From: CBFGTV01 sp965652145
GTDB taxonomy: Bacteria > Bacillota > Clostridia > Peptostreptococcales > Natronincolaceae
Assembly (NCBI GenBank): GCA_965652145.1
Contig: CBFGTV010000032.1
Span: 1 to 38,510 of the forward strand
Direction: 5' to 3'
DNA: 38,510 nucleotides
Shown piece by piece: positions 1 to 9,248 of this stretch; position 1 is the stretch's first letter; every line of letters starts with the position of its first letter. Position numbers and translations under genes: made by a program. The notes beneath the pieces are model-generated. The model had not been told where the DNA came from. It did not search any database and was given only the letters and a program-made list of their open reading frames with translations.

Positions 1-303
1 TTATACTATTTACCTAGTTTTTTCCAAAGCTCCCTTTGAAGCTTTGGATTTCAAAAAAGGTTCTTAATGCCTGCCTTATACTGCTCCTACTTTTTTGCTT
101 TACTGCCTCCCTTAAACCTTCAGAAAAGATATTTTCTATAATAAAATTGTACTCGTCCCTCTAATACAGACAATTTCTGAAATATCCTTACCTTCATTTT
201 TTATACTGATTTTTTTAATCTAATATTTTCTCATCCATATGTTCCATTCAATAAAGTCCCCTTTGTTTTTCAATTTATCTAACATTTCTTTAAGCTACTA
301 CGT
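1..303. other. Stretch with no intact gene, possible decayed ORF
   Basis: No convincing intact gene is visible. On the minus strand a short open frame of about 47 codons runs from near 157 to a TAG at 14-16. It reads like ordinary coding sequence (ending FKGSFGKN) but is closed by a stop at its upstream end and has no start or ribosome binding site. Other short minus-strand frames between it and the preceding gene are also interrupted. This could be the tail of a decayed gene at the downstream end of the secretion-like operon. No clear intrinsic terminator was seen. Confidence 0.3.
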
Positions 304-1077
304 CTATTCTATTAATATCTTCCTACCAAAATAATTACTGTTGCTCTTTACCTCACGTTCATTTTTTATTGCATCTAAAACCTCAACCAAATATCTGTAA
401 AGCTCCCCATTAGATGCCTCATTGCATTGAATTCCCAGCCTTGCTCCTATATAGGCTGTAATTAGGCCTCGATTCAAGGTCTGCTGCTGAAGGCACTGGA
501 GGGTAAAGGCTGAGTCCAGGGGATTTTTAATTGAATACTGAAAAGCTTCCCTGGCAAAGTTCGCCAGGAGCTGGGGCGAAAGGGTGCTTTCACCCTGCCA
601 GGCAAAGGGGACATGTATCACATTGATTGTATTAAATTCTGTGGACATATCTTGAAAATCCACATAGTTTGTACGCAGCTGGGCCCCTATCTTTAGTTTA
701 AATCGACACAGCTCCATCTCATCCTGGGCCACCACATCCCCCAGGTCAATCTTTACCTGGGTTTGATACTGAACAAAGTCATTAGCCTCCTTCTTCGGTT
801 CAAATTTCACCTTTAAAATGGCCGTATCGTTGGTATGGCTGTAGGGTACCCGATGGGCTTCCCTCAATAGATAGACAACTCCGTTAAAGTAGATGGCCCC
901 CGGTGAAATAATTATTTCATTTTCCTCCACCTCAAGTCCCATCCCCCACAAAATTCCATTGGAATAGCTATGGAAATAGGTACTCACCAGATCCTTTGGG
1001 AAATCCCGCAAACTTTCCAGCATTTCAAGCTTTAATACCCTGCCGCGGGTAAAAACAGGCATGATATTTGAAATCAA
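304..1077 (-). CDS. TssK-like baseplate-type protein of the secretion-like operon
   Basis: This protein of about 257 residues is the last gene of the injection-system-like operon. Its N-terminus (MPVFTRGRVLKLEMLESL, then a helix, then SNGILWGMGLEVEENEI and ISPGAIYFNGVVYLL) has the layout of type VI TssK and phage baseplate proteins: a short entry segment, a long helix, then a 'WGl..lE...l.l..G.i' beta-sandwich start. The C-terminal third is helical. Proteobacterial TssK is about 440 residues, so this one is short. I chose the TTG at 1077 because AAAAGGGGG lies 7 bases before it; a TTG 36 bases further upstream lacks a ribosome binding site. A decayed 0.8-kb patch separates it from the Hsp70-like gene. 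The assignment rests on pattern and context; a role as tail adaptor is inferred. Confidence 0.5.
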   Translation of the reverse strand: MISNIMPVFTRGRVLKLEMLESLRDFPKDLVSTYFHSYSNGILWGMGLEVEENEIIISPGAIYFNGVVYLLREAHRVPYSHTNDTAILKVKFEPKKEANDFVQYQTQVKIDLGDVVAQDEMELCRFKLKIGAQLRTNYVDFQDMSTEFNTINVIHVPFAWQGESTLSPQLLANFAREAFQYSIKNPLDSAFTLQCLQQQTLNRGLITAYIGARLGIQCNEASNGELYRYLVEVLDAIKNEREVKSNSNYFGRKILIE

Positions 1078-1235
1078 AGGTTTACCCCCTTTTAATTTAT
1101 TTTCAATTTTCAAAAAAAGTATTTTTTAACACTATCCTTCTTTTGGTCTTTAAATTACACCTTGTCCTAACTTATCTGAAGCATTAGCCAATCTTATTCA
1201 ATATTTATGAAATTTATGTAATATGGGGTAATCCC

Positions 1236-1499
1236 TTAACTACCTAATATATTATCCATAATTTTTGTTGGTTGTATTATGCTCTCCTCTGCATCAGTTA
1301 TAAGGCGTCCGTCCTTATTCCATCCCCATATCCATAAAGTTCCATCTTCCTTTATGAGCATCGTATGGGCCATAAAACTACTTAATCTGTACTCTATCTT
1401 TTCTATCTGTATCTCATTTATCTTAGCTTTATCTTTGCTACATACTACCATTGAAAATGATATAATAAAGACCAAACTTAGCAATATAAGTTTATCCAT
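1236..1499 (-). CDS. Truncated RCC1-repeat lipoprotein
   Basis: The 87-residue product begins with a lipoprotein signal peptide: a hydrophobic stretch LILLSLVFIISFSMVVC with Cys20 as the probable lipidated residue, so it should be anchored outside the cytoplasmic membrane. Residues 44-66 form a single RCC1/BNR-type blade (HTMLIKEDGTLWIWGWNKDG), after which the frame ends within about 20 residues. RCC1 proteins normally carry several blades, so this looks like the stump of a longer propeller protein. A modest purine-rich site (AAGAAGAGGAAA) precedes the ATG. It lies in the decayed patch between two operon genes. It may be a pseudogene; any function is unknown. Confidence 0.45.
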   Translation of the reverse strand: MDKLILLSLVFIISFSMVVCSKDKAKINEIQIEKIEYRLSSFMAHTMLIKEDGTLWIWGWNKDGRLITDAEESIIQPTKIMDNILGS

Positions 1500-1586
1500 A
1501 TCTCATTTCCTCTTCTTTCTAATTTTTATCATACTTTATAATATGGACTACCAATTTGATCAATTTCTTGTAACCGTCGATAATAC

Positions 1587-1831
1587 TCATTTATTTCTTT
1601 CAGGTCGGCTTACTCCATTGTGATTGCTCTTCAGGCGCTCCCCTTTTCCATAAGGATCACGTTTATCTTCATTATATCTCCAGTTTGCAAATTTACTTGG
1701 TATCAAATTATTCGACGTTCTTCCCACTTTTTTTGACTCTCTACTTTATATATCTCTTTTGCTCTTTTCATATTTTCATATTTTCGAGATTCGTTAATTA
1801 CATCTAATATTTTTACGTCCATAAACTCCAA
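1587..1831 (-). pseudogene. Small two-frame gene joined at an A AAA AAG slippery heptamer
   Basis: A TTG at 1831 sits 8 bases after a perfect AGGAGG (1840-1845) and opens a 42-codon frame (MEFMDVKILDVINESRKYEN...) ending in TGA at 1703-1705. Inside it, seven As (1728-1734) form the heptamer A AAA AAG exactly in phase for -1 slippage (codons CAA AAA AAG). The -1 frame then runs on through VGRTSNNLIPSKFANWRYNE to a TGA at 1587-1589, giving a joined product of about 80 residues. The -1 segment is compositionally like a real charged protein. It is either a small gene using programmed -1 frameshifting or a gene broken by loss of one A. No family was recognised. Confidence 0.4.
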
Positions 1832-1924
1832 AAGAAATACCTCCTAATACGTATCATTAGTAAAATAGTTATGAGTTACTTTCTTAGTTGCTTAGTTTTT
1901 AAAAAATTGTTTTTATAACAAGAG

Positions 1925-4549
1925 TTATTTTAATCCATCAAAGAAATGCATTTCCCATGTATCATTTTCAAAGCTGTAAAAGGCTTCTTTGCCGATGTAT
2001 AGTATCTCCTTTTCCCTTAGCACCGGTACAACACAAAAGCCCCATTCGGCCTCCCTGGCCCAGACAAAGAATTTTACCTCCTTGTCCACAATGTTGTCAG
2101 TTTCATCTTGAATAATTTTGTCCTTATAACGCTTGTAAATTTCCTCATAGGTGGTTTGAACAAAATCATCGGGCCGGTTTTCGTATTCATATTCATACCG
2201 AACGTTACCATTGGCATCCTTCAAATACAGCTTCAGTGTAATTCTTTCCATAAACCTTGAAATATGCCCCTGGGTATTTTGGCGTTGGCTGCTGTGAATT
2301 AAAACCTTCTCATCACCCCGGTGGGTATAGGTAGTAATCATATAGGGCAGTGCAGGCTTTCGGGTACGAAGATTTACATTGATATAGCCAAATTTTTTAG
2401 CCTGTAAATATTTCAATGCTCCCCTTAGGCAGGTAAGCTTCAGCTCATGGTCGTCCTGATGGGCTTTTTGATTCCTTCCATATTGAATCAGCCTGCCAGG
2501 CACAAATTCCTTCAAGGCTTCACGGAAAAGTTCAATTTTACAGGATTGCCCCGTCAGCTTAATGATGGAATAATCAAAGAGCTGACCCCTTTCATAAATC
2601 CCTTCTAAAAATCGCTTAATTATTTGATAAATGTCGGCCCTCAAAAGGGTTTGTATATCATAGCGGCTGAAGGTGGCCTCCAGGGGATGCCTCAGCTGCT
2701 TTAATTCTCCATCCTGTCTGATGTGGAGCCGCCACTTATCAAATAGGAGCTCATCAATACCATGATGAAAGGGTGCCTCGGAATTCACCTTCAGCGTCAG
2801 CAGGCTTTTATGCTTAAAAAAAGCCTTCTTTACCCCCTCCGCCAGCTCAAACAGCAGGTAAAAGTTACTTTTCACCTTAAAATAATCATGGCTGCTTCTG
2901 CTTTCGTAGTCCTTAAATCGAGTAGGGATCATTTCCTCTGCCCTATCATAGGCCTCTTCCAAAGTAAGGTAAATTTCCCTGCTGCCATATTCATCAACAT
3001 GACGGAATAAATCTACATCAAAGGCCTTTAACAGCTCTTCCTTTATCCCCTGGCCTTTGCCGGTCAAAATGCTGGCAAAGACAATTTTAATGAGCTGCAG
3101 CAGTCGATAGGTCAGATTATTACCGCCAAAGTCTGTATCACCGTTTTCATAGGCGGTCTCGATGTCAATTTCATAGGAAACACGGTTATTATATATTCTA
3201 AATTCGCAGGAGGATAAGTCTGTGGTTCCTCCGCCACAGTCAATAATCAAGGCTCGATAGGGAGCCCCCTCCTGATAAGACTTTTTATCAATCAGTTCAT
3301 GAATTGTATTGAAAAGTACTGCAGCCCCCTCATCAAGCATATCCTCATAGGCCACCTCGTAGTCCGACAAGACCTCTTGAAATAACCTATAGAAGCGATA
3401 CTTCTGCTTTGAAGGGCTGGAAATATGAATATTTTTAAAATTACATTTAAAGCGCTGCTTGGCCAGGCCGATAATATATTCCAAAAATGCCTTGATAATG
3501 GCACTTCGCTTCACATATCCGCTTCGGCCCTTCAGGTCGGTAATTTTTTCTTCCCTGTCATAATCACTAACCCAACGTTTAATATCGTAGAAAATACAAA
3601 TTCCCTCGTCAATATAGCTTAATTTTGAATAACGAAGGGCTTCATAGCCAAAAACATAGTCAATCTCATTTTCTTCAATGGCCCTAATGCCCACAACACT
3701 GGGAATCAGCGGGGTGGTTTCTGCCGGCTCCACCGTTGTATTGAGAACCGCTACCCCATTTATATCATTTATTTTAAGGGATTCCATGGAGCTACCCTGA
3801 TTCAGCAGATGAAAGCTCTCTTGATTCAGGTAGATACCTGCTGTGGTGTTGCTTGTTCCAAAGTCTATTGCCAGGGGAATATCGGTCTCCATGGGTGATA
3901 AAATATTGAAGTCTAGCACCTCGGCACCGTAGGCCATGAGGTATTGGGGAATATGCTGGGCGGTACCATAATAAATATGGTAAATTAATTCCGATTGTTC
4001 CCTATCAAGGTACAGCAGACGATAATGCTTGGTGGTGCTTTTTACCGCAGCAACCTCAGCAGATTTTGTTAAGTAGTAGTTTCCATTGTCACCCAATACC
4101 AGGTTAAAAATCGTAGAAATTTGACCATTTCCATCCACCAGAATAACATTCCCCTCATCCAGGGCTCCTGTGGCCCTGACCAAGTAGTTGTCGAAAATTT
4201 CCACATTAAGCCCTTCATAAAGCACCAGCTTGGAAGGAGAATGGATTGTATGGCCTTCAAGGGGAAGCTGCACTGCTTTGGAAATAAATCGCTGCAGTCT
4301 TTTTAAGCCCTCCTCGTGGTGGGTCTTAATAAACAGCCCCTCTGTCGCTCCCCGGTATCGCATAATCAGCCTGATGAGCTCATCCTTGTTTAACAGATTC
4401 AGTGTACTTTTTACCAGCCTTTCCCTTTGGCAGATATCCCGCAGTTGATAAACCGTCATGGCCTCCAGACGATGCTGTTGGTAACGCCCCTGAGGCCTTT
4501 TTGCTTCTTTTTTCAAATTGTTTTTATGTAATTTATATGTATATGCCAT
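1925..4549 (-). CDS. Hsp70/actin-fold ATPase of the secretion-like operon
   Basis: This 874-residue protein carries a divergent Hsp70-type nucleotide-binding domain. The phosphate-1 loop AIDFGTSNTTAG is near residue 226, the phosphate-2 loop ALIIDCGGGTTDLSS near 431, and an adenosine-type motif IIKLTGQSCKIELFREALKE near 660. Residues 28-68 form a helix-loop-helix resembling SAP/Rho-N modules, followed by a beta-rich region of about 130 residues. The last 170 residues replace the normal substrate-binding domain. No signal peptide or membrane segment is seen, so it should be cytoplasmic. It follows an unknown gene with a 23-base gap. A J-domain protein in the same operon is the obvious partner. 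Known Hsp70s are ATP-driven chaperones; a role in assembling or recycling the machine is my inference. Confidence 0.8.
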   Translation of the reverse strand: MAYTYKLHKNNLKKEAKRPQGRYQQHRLEAMTVYQLRDICQRERLVKSTLNLLNKDELIRLIMRYRGATEGLFIKTHHEEGLKRLQRFISKAVQLPLEGHTIHSPSKLVLYEGLNVEIFDNYLVRATGALDEGNVILVDGNGQISTIFNLVLGDNGNYYLTKSAEVAAVKSTTKHYRLLYLDREQSELIYHIYYGTAQHIPQYLMAYGAEVLDFNILSPMETDIPLAIDFGTSNTTAGIYLNQESFHLLNQGSSMESLKINDINGVAVLNTTVEPAETTPLIPSVVGIRAIEENEIDYVFGYEALRYSKLSYIDEGICIFYDIKRWVSDYDREEKITDLKGRSGYVKRSAIIKAFLEYIIGLAKQRFKCNFKNIHISSPSKQKYRFYRLFQEVLSDYEVAYEDMLDEGAAVLFNTIHELIDKKSYQEGAPYRALIIDCGGGTTDLSSCEFRIYNNRVSYEIDIETAYENGDTDFGGNNLTYRLLQLIKIVFASILTGKGQGIKEELLKAFDVDLFRHVDEYGSREIYLTLEEAYDRAEEMIPTRFKDYESRSSHDYFKVKSNFYLLFELAEGVKKAFFKHKSLLTLKVNSEAPFHHGIDELLFDKWRLHIRQDGELKQLRHPLEATFSRYDIQTLLRADIYQIIKRFLEGIYERGQLFDYSIIKLTGQSCKIELFREALKEFVPGRLIQYGRNQKAHQDDHELKLTCLRGALKYLQAKKFGYINVNLRTRKPALPYMITTYTHRGDEKVLIHSSQRQNTQGHISRFMERITLKLYLKDANGNVRYEYEYENRPDDFVQTTYEEIYKRYKDKIIQDETDNIVDKEVKFFVWAREAEWGFCVVPVLREKEILYIGKEAFYSFENDTWEMHFFDGLK

Positions 4550-4572
4550 GATTGATCACCCGAATTCCTTGA

Positions 4573-5268
4573 CTAGTACAATACCATGTTTTCAATTTTC
4601 ATGGTGTCATCCATTCCCAAAACACCAAAATGGTATTGCCAGTATAAAAAGACCTTAAATTCTATATGTAAAAATAATGAAATTAAAATTTCTATTTTAT
4701 TTTCAAGTATGGTTTTTTTAGCCTCGCCTAAATAAATGAGTATTTCCTTACCGTGATCCTGATTGATATAGACAATGCTCTTGTTGAAAATCCGCTTGAC
4801 AACCCTCCTGAAAAGATCAAGGGAATTGCCTGTTGTATAAAGACTCACCAGGGCCGACAATATAAAGCTCTGCTCACTGTTATCAAAGGCCCCCATCAAT
4901 TTTTTGATATGCTTTGAAAAAAGATGCTTATTTATATCCTTTAAAATATACTTCTCATAGTATTTCTGTTTTGTCAGACCCTGCTTTAAATCCAGGATGC
5001 CAAGATAGTGTATTAAAATATCAAAAAGTGCCTCTCTGCATTCCAGGCTTTCTTCAAGATTGATATTAAATAGATCCTTAAAGATATGATAAAAGCGGTA
5101 ATACGGGTTAATTTCCACCGTCAGTTCATCATTAATTGTTGATGTGTTCAAGTCCTCAAAGGCAATTTCCATATAGGGACTGTAGGATTGTGGGTATTTG
5201 AACTTGATGGCCTCTACATTAATATTCTGGGCTTTGGCCCGTAATAGAACATCCCAAATGTAATTCAT
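4573..5268 (-). CDS. Unrecognised operon protein, candidate baseplate part
   Basis: I do not recognise this 231-residue protein. It has no signal peptide. The first 90 residues look mixed alpha/beta (MNYIWDVLLRAKAQNINVEA, then ITVEINPYYRFYHIFKD-like aromatic-rich text), and the remainder is helical, with a hydrophobic helix near the C-terminus that reads as amphipathic rather than membrane-spanning. The start ATG at 5268 overlaps the TGA of the preceding gene (ATGA) and has GAGGGA 8 bases before it, so translation is probably coupled. A start six codons earlier is possible but lies inside that ribosome binding site. Tight coupling to the 426-residue protein suggests the two work together in a subcomplex of the putative injection machine. 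Confidence 0.7.
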   Translation of the reverse strand: MNYIWDVLLRAKAQNINVEAIKFKYPQSYSPYMEIAFEDLNTSTINDELTVEINPYYRFYHIFKDLFNINLEESLECREALFDILIHYLGILDLKQGLTKQKYYEKYILKDINKHLFSKHIKKLMGAFDNSEQSFILSALVSLYTTGNSLDLFRRVVKRIFNKSIVYINQDHGKEILIYLGEAKKTILENKIEILISLFLHIEFKVFLYWQYHFGVLGMDDTMKIENMVLY

Positions 5269-6545
5269 ATCAATCTTCCCTCGCAATGATATTCAGGATA
5301 AATTTGCTGTATTTCAGAAATGATAAAGCTAAGTAAATCCCTTAAAATAAAGTAACCGGGCTTTAGGGGACTAAAGTATAGAATCAACCTTTTACCATAG
5401 GTACTGTCCCTGATTTCATCGATAATAAAGGAATTCATATTATAGGTTTCCTGCCTGTCATCGACTCCCCTGTCAATAATTTTAATGTCCTCAAATTGTA
5501 AATATTTCGATGCCTCATAGGAATTGATAATCCGAATAAGCTCGGCCTTGGTTTTGACATTGGCCCCCTTGTAGCTCGACAACTTTTCTACAAAGCTGAT
5601 ATCCTTTGAATTGGAAATCAACTCATACTCATATTTTTCTATTTTAGAGGCCCTTTGCTTGACAACCTTATAGACCTCCCATTCCTGGGCTTCATCCCGT
5701 TGGGCGGTGATCAGCAGACTATCCTTTGTGTGTCTGATGTATTTAATATCTTGATTTTCATATTCCACCAGGAAGCCATGCTCAGCCCCCTCTCCATTTA
5801 GGGAAATACTGTGTTCATAATTTAGCTCATCTTCACAGGGAAAGGGAAAGCCTGTACTTTTCAGGGTCAGCCTTTGAATATTCCACAGGGGCACCATATC
5901 GTACCTAACATATTGACTGTACTGACCAAAATCCACCTTTATTCCTTGAATTTCCTCATCCTTTGAAATTTCCTTTTCATGGCTCACTAAAACAACATCG
6001 GCAATTCTTGCCACGTAGGGGGCATTGATGGTGGTCCAGGGAATATTGTTTCGAATAAAGATTTGATAAAGCTTCTCGATCCGATCCCAATATTGGGTAT
6101 TTTCCTTCAGCCTGAAGGTGGCCTTTCTGCTGCCTTGGTTGGTCTCAATTTGTCCCTCAAAATCCACCTGCTTTTCCAACAGCTCCTTAAATAACAGGTA
6201 ATCACATTCAAGAAATACCTTAAAGAGCCTAACCTCCCTTTTCTCAACCATGGCTTCTAGAATATGGTTTAAATCATAGGTTCTTTCCTCCACATCCTCT
6301 GGAAGCATAGGATGAAGATAGTAATGAATTGGATCATAGTCTTGCTTTTTAACAATGGTGGTATAGACGCTGTAGTTCTGCTGAGTATATTCTATCTCGT
6401 CAAAAACCCTTTTTTCCAGGGCCTGATACATTTCCTGGCTATGCTCATAAAGGGGGATAAACACCCCATTTAACAGTTCCCTAAAGAGGGCCCGATCCTT
6501 TAAGTGATCAATGTGATTAATCCTGTCGTAGATTTTTTCCTTCAT
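5265..6545 (-). CDS. Conserved operon protein of unknown fold, possible TssF-like part
   Basis: This 426-residue soluble protein begins with a long helical region (KDRALFRELLNGVFIPLYEH) rich in acidic and aromatic residues, followed from about residue 130 by beta-rich text (NNIPWTTINAPYVARIADVV) and a C-terminal segment resembling the packing domains of large phage/T6SS wedge proteins. TssF is usually near 600 residues, and I see no diagnostic motif, so the comparison rests mainly on position next to sheath, tube and TssK-like genes. Its ATG overlaps the TGA of the PP2C-like gene, and its own TGA overlaps the next ATG, so three genes are translationally coupled. No membrane segment is present. 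Confidence 0.65.
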   Translation of the reverse strand: MKEKIYDRINHIDHLKDRALFRELLNGVFIPLYEHSQEMYQALEKRVFDEIEYTQQNYSVYTTIVKKQDYDPIHYYLHPMLPEDVEERTYDLNHILEAMVEKREVRLFKVFLECDYLLFKELLEKQVDFEGQIETNQGSRKATFRLKENTQYWDRIEKLYQIFIRNNIPWTTINAPYVARIADVVLVSHEKEISKDEEIQGIKVDFGQYSQYVRYDMVPLWNIQRLTLKSTGFPFPCEDELNYEHSISLNGEGAEHGFLVEYENQDIKYIRHTKDSLLITAQRDEAQEWEVYKVVKQRASKIEKYEYELISNSKDISFVEKLSSYKGANVKTKAELIRIINSYEASKYLQFEDIKIIDRGVDDRQETYNMNSFIIDEIRDSTYGKRLILYFSPLKPGYFILRDLLSFIISEIQQIYPEYHCEGRLI

Positions 6546-8374
6546 TGCCTCACCTGGGGTGATTCCCCATTCCTTTCTTCAATCAATGCTTCGATGGCTC
6601 TAATTTTCTCATCAATCCTTTTAACTTCCTCTTCTATTTCTGCCGCCTCATAAATATCCCTGGCAAAGAGATAAAGAAGCCTTGCATCATTCAAATTCCC
6701 CGCTTCGGCCATTTCCATGGCATCGGCTACATATTGCTGTGCTCTGGCCTGGCTTTTGGTTTGCTGAGTAATCATTTGCTCCGTCAGTTGTATTTTTTCC
6801 TCCAGCTCCCTGGCCAATCGGGTCTGGTTTACCTGTCGATACAGCTCCTGGGCCATGGTATAATACATTTTGGCATCCTGGTAGCTACCAATACGATAGC
6901 TGACATCACCCTTTTTGGTCATTTCAATGGCATTCATTTGAATTTCCATGCTTTCCTTCTGGGCCAGGGCTGCTTCCTTTTCCTCCTCCTCGGCCTGGGC
7001 CATGGCCTCCTGGGCCTCCTTAGCCGCCTCCTGCTCCCGGGTTTTTTGCTCTTCATAGATCTGATTCAGCTTTTCCTGGGCCTCCTGCCGGGCCTCTCTG
7101 AAATAAAGGGCTGTGGCCATGTTTTTAGCCTCTTGGTAATCTAATCGGGCTCCATGCAGGTCATCAAAGTCTCTTTTTTGATCCCCCTGCTGTATTAGCT
7201 CCAGCACCTTGATGAAGCCATTAACCTTGTCAAGCTGCTGAATAATATAGTCCTTGGCCAAATGGTCAGCATAATAGGCCCTCTCCTGGGCCGACAGATA
7301 GTCATCCAGAGCATTTTCATATTTTCCGTCATATAACAGCTCGTCTGCTTTAATAATGGTTTCTGCCAGTCGATAATAGCTGTCAATATAATCCCTTTTT
7401 TGGTCTAATTTTAGCTTTTTGGCAATATCCAGGGCGGCCTTGTATTCCTCTTTGGCCCGAATGAAATTCATATCTTCAATGTAGCTATGGCCGCTTTCAA
7501 TATAGTAATTCATGCTACTAATTTGATCTAGCCGTTGCTTCCTTCTGAAATACCATACCGAAAAGATAATAGCTACCACCAAAATAATCGGTATTGCCGT
7601 CATGATAATTTTTTTGATTTTTTGCTTCCTCTTGGGGTTTTCATAAGTCTTGTCCACAAAGATGGCAGCAAAGGTGTAGTTTTCTAATTCCTTGGGCTGC
7701 TTTGAAAGAATCAGCTCCTCCACATGATCTACGGCCTCCTGGGGCTCCTTAGCCTCCACCACACCATCGGTCAATTCTCCCAGGTCAATGTTTTCCCAAA
7801 TCCCCTTGGTGGAAAGGGTGATGATGTCACCATTCTTTAATTTAACTTTTTTTGAAACAAAGGGATTTAATCGTTCATCCTGGCCTAAATAGCAGTATAG
7901 GTTGTTCCTTTCCTGGTGCTTGGCCACCTTGTCGAGGGGCAGCTTTTCTTCATTGACCAACTGTTGGGTTAAAGACTGGTCTTCACTTTGCTCCCTTAAA
8001 AAGCCCTCCCGAAAAAGGTGGAATCGGGTATTACCTGCCTGGGCATAACGAATTTTTACGTAATCTGTCACCACGATGGTAACAGACGCCTTCAACCGCA
8101 TATTTTTACTCTGGTTGATCAGTTCTTCATTGGCCCTTCTAAGTACCTGTTCCAAAAAACTGCTTCTCATACTGGGGGATTCACTGAAATAGCTAATGAT
8201 ACTGGCTACAGCTATTTTTGCCCCCAACATATCTACTTCGTTGTCAATTCCGTCGGCAATCACATAAATTGCATACTTGTCTAATTCTACGAAGCCAAAA
8301 TAATCTCTATTTTGCAATAGGCTTCCGGCTTCTGATACAAAGCTGGTCACAAATTTTGAATTTATTTTTCTCAT
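6542..8374 (-). CDS. PP2C-like protein with altered metal motifs, membrane anchor and repeat tail
   Basis: This 610-residue protein has three parts: a cytoplasmic PP2C-type domain (about 1-240), one membrane span (about 255-275, IIMTAIPIILVVAIIFSVWY), and a long helical tail with TPR-like repeats and an Ala/Glu-rich coiled coil (about 285-600) that would lie on the other side of the membrane. Two PP2C metal motifs look normal (NRD near 23, IADG near 40). The later ones are changed: the expected SDG is STKG near 187, and the expected DN is EN near 229. That makes it a likely pseudophosphatase or weak enzyme. AGGGTG precedes the ATG. It lies directly after the intact PP2C gene, suggesting it senses or scaffolds phosphorylation control of the machine. 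Confidence 0.8.
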   Translation of the reverse strand: MRKINSKFVTSFVSEAGSLLQNRDYFGFVELDKYAIYVIADGIDNEVDMLGAKIAVASIISYFSESPSMRSSFLEQVLRRANEELINQSKNMRLKASVTIVVTDYVKIRYAQAGNTRFHLFREGFLREQSEDQSLTQQLVNEEKLPLDKVAKHQERNNLYCYLGQDERLNPFVSKKVKLKNGDIITLSTKGIWENIDLGELTDGVVEAKEPQEAVDHVEELILSKQPKELENYTFAAIFVDKTYENPKRKQKIKKIIMTAIPIILVVAIIFSVWYFRRKQRLDQISSMNYYIESGHSYIEDMNFIRAKEEYKAALDIAKKLKLDQKRDYIDSYYRLAETIIKADELLYDGKYENALDDYLSAQERAYYADHLAKDYIIQQLDKVNGFIKVLELIQQGDQKRDFDDLHGARLDYQEAKNMATALYFREARQEAQEKLNQIYEEQKTREQEAAKEAQEAMAQAEEEEKEAALAQKESMEIQMNAIEMTKKGDVSYRIGSYQDAKMYYTMAQELYRQVNQTRLARELEEKIQLTEQMITQQTKSQARAQQYVADAMEMAEAGNLNDARLLYLFARDIYEAAEIEEEVKRIDEKIRAIEALIEERNGESPQVRQ

Positions 8375-8389
8375 ATGTACGCACCCTAT

Positions 8390-9244
8390 TTAATTTCCTT
8401 TATACTTAATCAGAATGATACTGGCATTATCTCGTTCTTCCTTAGCTGTTTCCTTTATCAGGCTAATGATAGCCTCGGCCCGGTTTTGGCTGTTGCCCTT
8501 GGCCTTTAAAGCTGTCTCCAGCTTATGCTCGGGTAAATGTTCGTAGACCCCGTCACTCATTAATAAAACAGTATCGCCGGTTTTTAATCGAACCGGAACA
8601 TCATATACCTCCACCTCTTTAAAGCCCTCCTGACCAACATAATTCAGTACACGCTTTTCCTTAAGGGCTGTCAGAGCAGTCTCCCGGCTGATTTTCCCCT
8701 GATAGAAGCCTTTTCGGGCCAATACATTGACTGTATGGCCCTCATTTAATGAAATTAGCTGGTTATTTCTAAAGACTGCCATTCGGGTATTTCCCACAGA
8801 GGCATAGTACAGAAGTCCTTTGTCAATGATGGCACAGGCAAGGCTGGCACCGCCCCTTTGGTCTCCCAAACGATCTAGAATTTTTTGATTAGTGATGTTG
8901 AAGGCCCGCTTAAAATAATAGTTGACATTGGCCAAAGCGGAATCACGAATAAAAAGCTCGGTAAAGATTTTCACCGCCATGCCGCTGGAAATTCTTCCAG
9001 CTTTGTTTTTCCCCCTGCCATCGGCCACTATGGCTAAGGTTCCCCTGGTGGTATGGACAACCTCCATGGCATCCTCCTGGTATTCTCGATCACCAATATA
9101 GGAGGCCTGCCCCAAATCTAAAAAGCGATACTGGTTTTCTGGGAATTCAAGCTTGATCAATTCCCTGGTGATAATTAGTACCAACAGGATACTGATTAAA
9201 ATAATAATAATTTCATAGGTGTTTTCAACGATTATTCTCTCCAT
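8390..9244 (-). CDS. Membrane-anchored PP2C protein phosphatase
   Basis: This 284-residue protein has an N-terminal membrane anchor (about 8-26, ending IILISILLVLIITREL) and a PP2C Ser/Thr phosphatase domain. The metal-binding set is intact: REYQED near 53, VADG near 75, MSDG near 229 and ERDN near 272. It should remove phosphate from Ser/Thr residues in a Mn/Mg-dependent reaction on the cytoplasmic face. The open frame extends 28 codons further upstream, but only the ATG at 9244 has a ribosome binding site (GGTGGGGAA), 4 bases after the FHA gene's TAG. The loop after VADG is unusual (GRGKNKAG rather than GMGG). No Ser/Thr kinase is encoded in the window, so its opposing enzyme must be elsewhere. 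Confidence 0.85.
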   Translation of the reverse strand: MERIIVENTYEIIIILISILLVLIITRELIKLEFPENQYRFLDLGQASYIGDREYQEDAMEVVHTTRGTLAIVADGRGKNKAGRISSGMAVKIFTELFIRDSALANVNYYFKRAFNITNQKILDRLGDQRGGASLACAIIDKGLLYYASVGNTRMAVFRNNQLISLNEGHTVNVLARKGFYQGKISRETALTALKEKRVLNYVGQEGFKEVEVYDVPVRLKTGDTVLLMSDGVYEHLPEHKLETALKAKGNSQNRAEAIISLIKETAKEERDNASIILIKYKGN

Positions 9245-9248
9245 GAAG

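Noticed and set aside
1279..1623. A 114-codon plus-strand hydrophobic frame
   Set aside because: It is opposite the lipoprotein signal region, lacks a ribosome binding site, and does not read like a natural membrane protein.
6734..7144. A 136-codon plus-strand open frame rich in Leu, Gly and His
   Set aside because: It lies opposite the Ala/Glu-rich coiled-coil part of the PP2C-like gene and its composition is the complement of that region. It has no ribosome binding site.
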